A stretch of 7,135 nucleotides of DNA from JBEKHI01 sp050012355 (GTDB lineage: Bacteria; Actinomycetota; Actinomycetes; Streptosporangiales; Streptosporangiaceae), in NCBI GenBank assembly GCA_050012355.1, contig JBEKHI010000410.1, positions 1 through 7,135 on the forward strand, read 5' to 3'. Each line of letters begins with the position of its first letter. Positions within the stretch are counted from its first letter, which is position 1. A program made the position numbers and the translations under genes. Positions 5,995 to 7,135 of the stretch are shown piece by piece. The notes under the pieces were generated by a model that was given only the letters and a program-made list of their open reading frames with translations, ran no database searches and had not been told where the DNA came from.

Positions 5995-6053
5995 CCCCCG
6001 GAAAGTCTTGGAAATGCGAGGCTACGACCCCAGCATCTCAAGACTTTCCGGGG
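5995..6053 (-). promoter_or_regulatory. Strong hairpin overlapping the metal-hydrolase ribosome binding site
   Basis: CCCCGGAAAGTCTTG (5996-6010) and CAAGACTTTCCGGGG (6039-6053) are perfect 15-bp inverted arms. After a small internal loop, ATGC (6014-6017) pairs with GCAT (6033-6036), leaving a 15-nt loop. On the minus-strand mRNA, four of the five G residues of the GGGGG ribosome binding site (5995-5999, 6 nt before the ATG) lie in the stem. No U-tract follows, so a simple intrinsic terminator is less likely. A translational block, a processing or stability element between the two genes, or a protein-binding dyad are the options. Confidence 0.7.
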
Positions 6054-6068
6054 AAGGCCAGCTGATCT

Positions 6069-7135
6069 TTACGCTAGGTCCCGCCGGATGATGAGCCGTC
6101 CCAGCGATGGCGCGAAGCGGGAGATGGCGAGGAAGACCTTCGATTCCGGGGTGACGGCCACCATCGGCTTGTCCCGCTCGACGGCGGTCACGATCGCCCG
6201 GGCGACCTTTTCCGGCGGGTAGTTGCGCATCGCGTACAGGCGTACGGCGCGGGCCCGCTTGGCCTCTTGCTGCTCCAGGCTGAGGCCCGAGTAGGTGAAG
6301 GTACGCACGATGTTGGTGTTAACGAAACCGGGACAGATCACGCTCACCCGGATGCCGCGCCCCGCGAGTTCGCCGCGCAGCGACTGGGACAGCGCCAGCA
6401 CCGCCGCCTTGCTGGCGGAGTACGCCGCCAGGTCCTTGGAAGGAAGGTAGGCGGCGGCCGAGGCCACGTTCACGATGTGCCCGCTGTCCATTCGTGACGC
6501 GAACGACCGGCAGCCGTGGATCACGCCCCACAGGTTCACATCGAGGACGCGGCGCCACTCCTCTTCAGTGGTGGAGAGGAACGTGCCCGCGTGGCCGATG
6601 CCGGCGTTGTTGACCACGATCCGCGGCACGCCGTGATTTTCCAGCACGTCGGCGGCGAACGCCTCCATGGCCTTATCGTCCGATACGTCCACCTGGTACG
6701 CATGCGCCTCCGGCCCAAGCAGCCCTGCCAGCTCAGCCGTCCGCCGCGCCCCCTCAATATCAATGTCACAAACCACCACAGCAGCCCCTCGCTCCGCGAA
6801 CGCCAGCGCGGTAGCCCGCCCGATCCCGCTCCCGCCACCCGTAACCACCACCGGACCGAGGGCTGTCGATGTGACATCGACCGGCATAGAGCCCGGTCGA
6901 TGTGACATCGACAGCGCTTGGGCGGCGGTCGGGGGCGCGGCGGCGGGGGCTGGGGCGGCGGGGGACGGGGCTGGGGGCGGGTCGGCGGCGAAGTTGGTGA
7001 TCAGGCGGGCGGTCTCGGGGGCTTCGGCGTGCAGGGCGCCCCAGTGGCTGGTGTTTAGGGTGCGGAGCGCCAACGTGGGGACCCAGCGGTGCACGTCGTC
7101 GGTCGCTAGGGACGGGCTCACGTACCGGTCCCGCA
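6069..7135 (-). CDS. EphD-like fusion: alpha/beta hydrolase (C-terminal end) plus short-chain dehydrogenase; 5' end outside window
   Basis: The frame stays open to the window edge, where codons read RDRYVSPSL, so GTG 7121 is internal, not the start. The first part is the end of an alpha/beta-hydrolase domain: the Asp of RDRYVSP sits where the acid residue of the triad lies, and His26 of TSHWGALH (counting from GTG 7121) where the catalytic His lies. An Ala/Pro-rich linker (about 48-90) follows. Then comes a complete classical SDR domain: TGGGSGIG (94-101, nucleotide binding), NNAG (171-174), Asn196, Ser221, and Tyr234-x3-Lys238 (YSASK), followed by ICPGFVNTN. The same two-domain order occurs in mycobacterial EphD, an epoxide hydrolase/dehydrogenase linked to mycolic acid metabolism. 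The substrate here is not known. The linker contains an in-frame copy of the paired-palindrome repeat, encoding SMSHRPGSMPVDVTSTALG. The metal-hydrolase gene follows 80 bp downstream and is probably co-transcribed. Confidence 0.9.
   Translation of the reverse strand, partial: RDRYVSPSLATDDVHRWVPTLALRTLNTSHWGALHAEAPETARLITNFAADPPPAPSPAAPAPAAAPPTAAQALSMSHRPGSMPVDVTSTALGPVVVTGGGSGIGRATALAFAERGAAVVVCDIDIEGARRTAELAGLLGPEAHAYQVDVSDDKAMEAFAADVLENHGVPRIVVNNAGIGHAGTFLSTTEEEWRRVLDVNLWGVIHGCRSFASRMDSGHIVNVASAAAYLPSKDLAAYSASKAAVLALSQSLRGELAGRGIRVSVICPGFVNTNIVRTFTYSGLSLEQQEAKRARAVRLYAMRNYPPEKVARAIVTAVERDKPMVAVTPESKVFLAISRFAPSLGRLIIRRDLA
6865..6912 (-). repeat. Paired 17-bp palindromes (GTCGATGTSACATCGAC x2), locus 2, inside the EphD-like gene
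   Basis: Two identical copies of GTCGATGTGACATCGAC (plus strand, 6865-6881 and 6896-6912) have centres at 6873 and 6904, again 31 bp apart. Read on the minus strand, the 14-nt spacer is CGGGCTCTATGCCG, identical to locus 1 at 10 of 14 positions with GCTCTA in common. The pair lies in the linker between the hydrolase and SDR domains and is translated through. This argues against a transcription terminator, at least at this copy. Confidence 0.9.
6919..6990 (-). repeat. C-rich tract (minus strand) preceding palindrome pair, locus 2
   Basis: About 72 nt almost devoid of A and T. On the minus strand it is C-rich and lies just before the palindrome pair, the same order as at locus 1. Here it encodes the Ala/Pro-rich linker segment DPPPAPSPAAPAPAAAPPTA. 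Such linkers are common in high-GC proteins, so membership in the repeat is suggestive only. Confidence 0.45.

Noticed and set aside
5074..6912. CRISPR array or attachment sites formed by the repeated 17-mers
   Set aside because: There are only two units per locus, with 14-nt related spacers, self-palindromic repeats and no cas, integrase or tRNA gene nearby.
7119..7121. GTG 7121 as the start of the SDR gene
   Set aside because: The frame remains open upstream to the window edge and reads RDRYVSP, the expected alpha/beta-hydrolase acid-residue region, so the gene begins outside the window.

Overview
The window is high-GC DNA from an actinomycete-type genome. The gene content points the same way: an F420-dependent oxidoreductase-family protein, a ViuB-like siderophore-interacting protein, an EphD-type hydrolase/dehydrogenase fusion, and several genes that appear to start directly at the transcript 5' end. 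The genus cannot be fixed from the sequence. I see no rRNA, tRNA, CRISPR array, transposase or phage gene.

Layout, left to right. (1) Positions 1-318 hold the C-terminal end of a TetR-family regulator. It enters from outside the window and has no in-frame stop where the family normally ends. (2) An MFS transporter (minus strand, 313-1590) converges on it. (3) Divergent from the transporter is a LysR-type regulator (1632-2600), followed on the plus strand by four compact genes: a PPOX/F420-type flavin or deazaflavin protein (2572-2958), an unnamed protein with a GHRPCGECR motif (3002-3607), a siderophore-interacting FAD reductase (3656-4393) and an isochorismatase-like cysteine hydrolase (4437-4991). 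The last three are separated by gaps of 43, 48 and 43 bp. All four have a -10-like hexamer 6-7 nt before the start codon and no convincing ribosome binding site, the usual layout of actinobacterial leaderless genes. They therefore look like separately transcribed housekeeping or redox genes rather than one pathway operon. (4) A 151-bp convergent gap (4992-5142) holds a C-rich tract and a pair of 17-bp palindromes. (5) On the minus strand, the 3' two thirds of an EphD-like alpha/beta-hydrolase-SDR fusion (6069 to beyond 7135) is followed, after 80 bp with a strong hairpin, by a PF10118-type metal-dependent hydrolase (5143-5988). These two probably form an operon, perhaps in lipid or epoxide metabolism.

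The most unusual feature is a composite repeat present twice: a C-rich tract followed by two copies of GTCGATGTSACATCGAC spaced exactly 31 bp centre to centre, with a partly conserved 14-nt spacer (core GCTCTA). One copy lies between convergent genes. The other lies in frame inside the linker joining the two catalytic domains of the EphD-like protein. This looks like a dispersed genomic element of unknown function.
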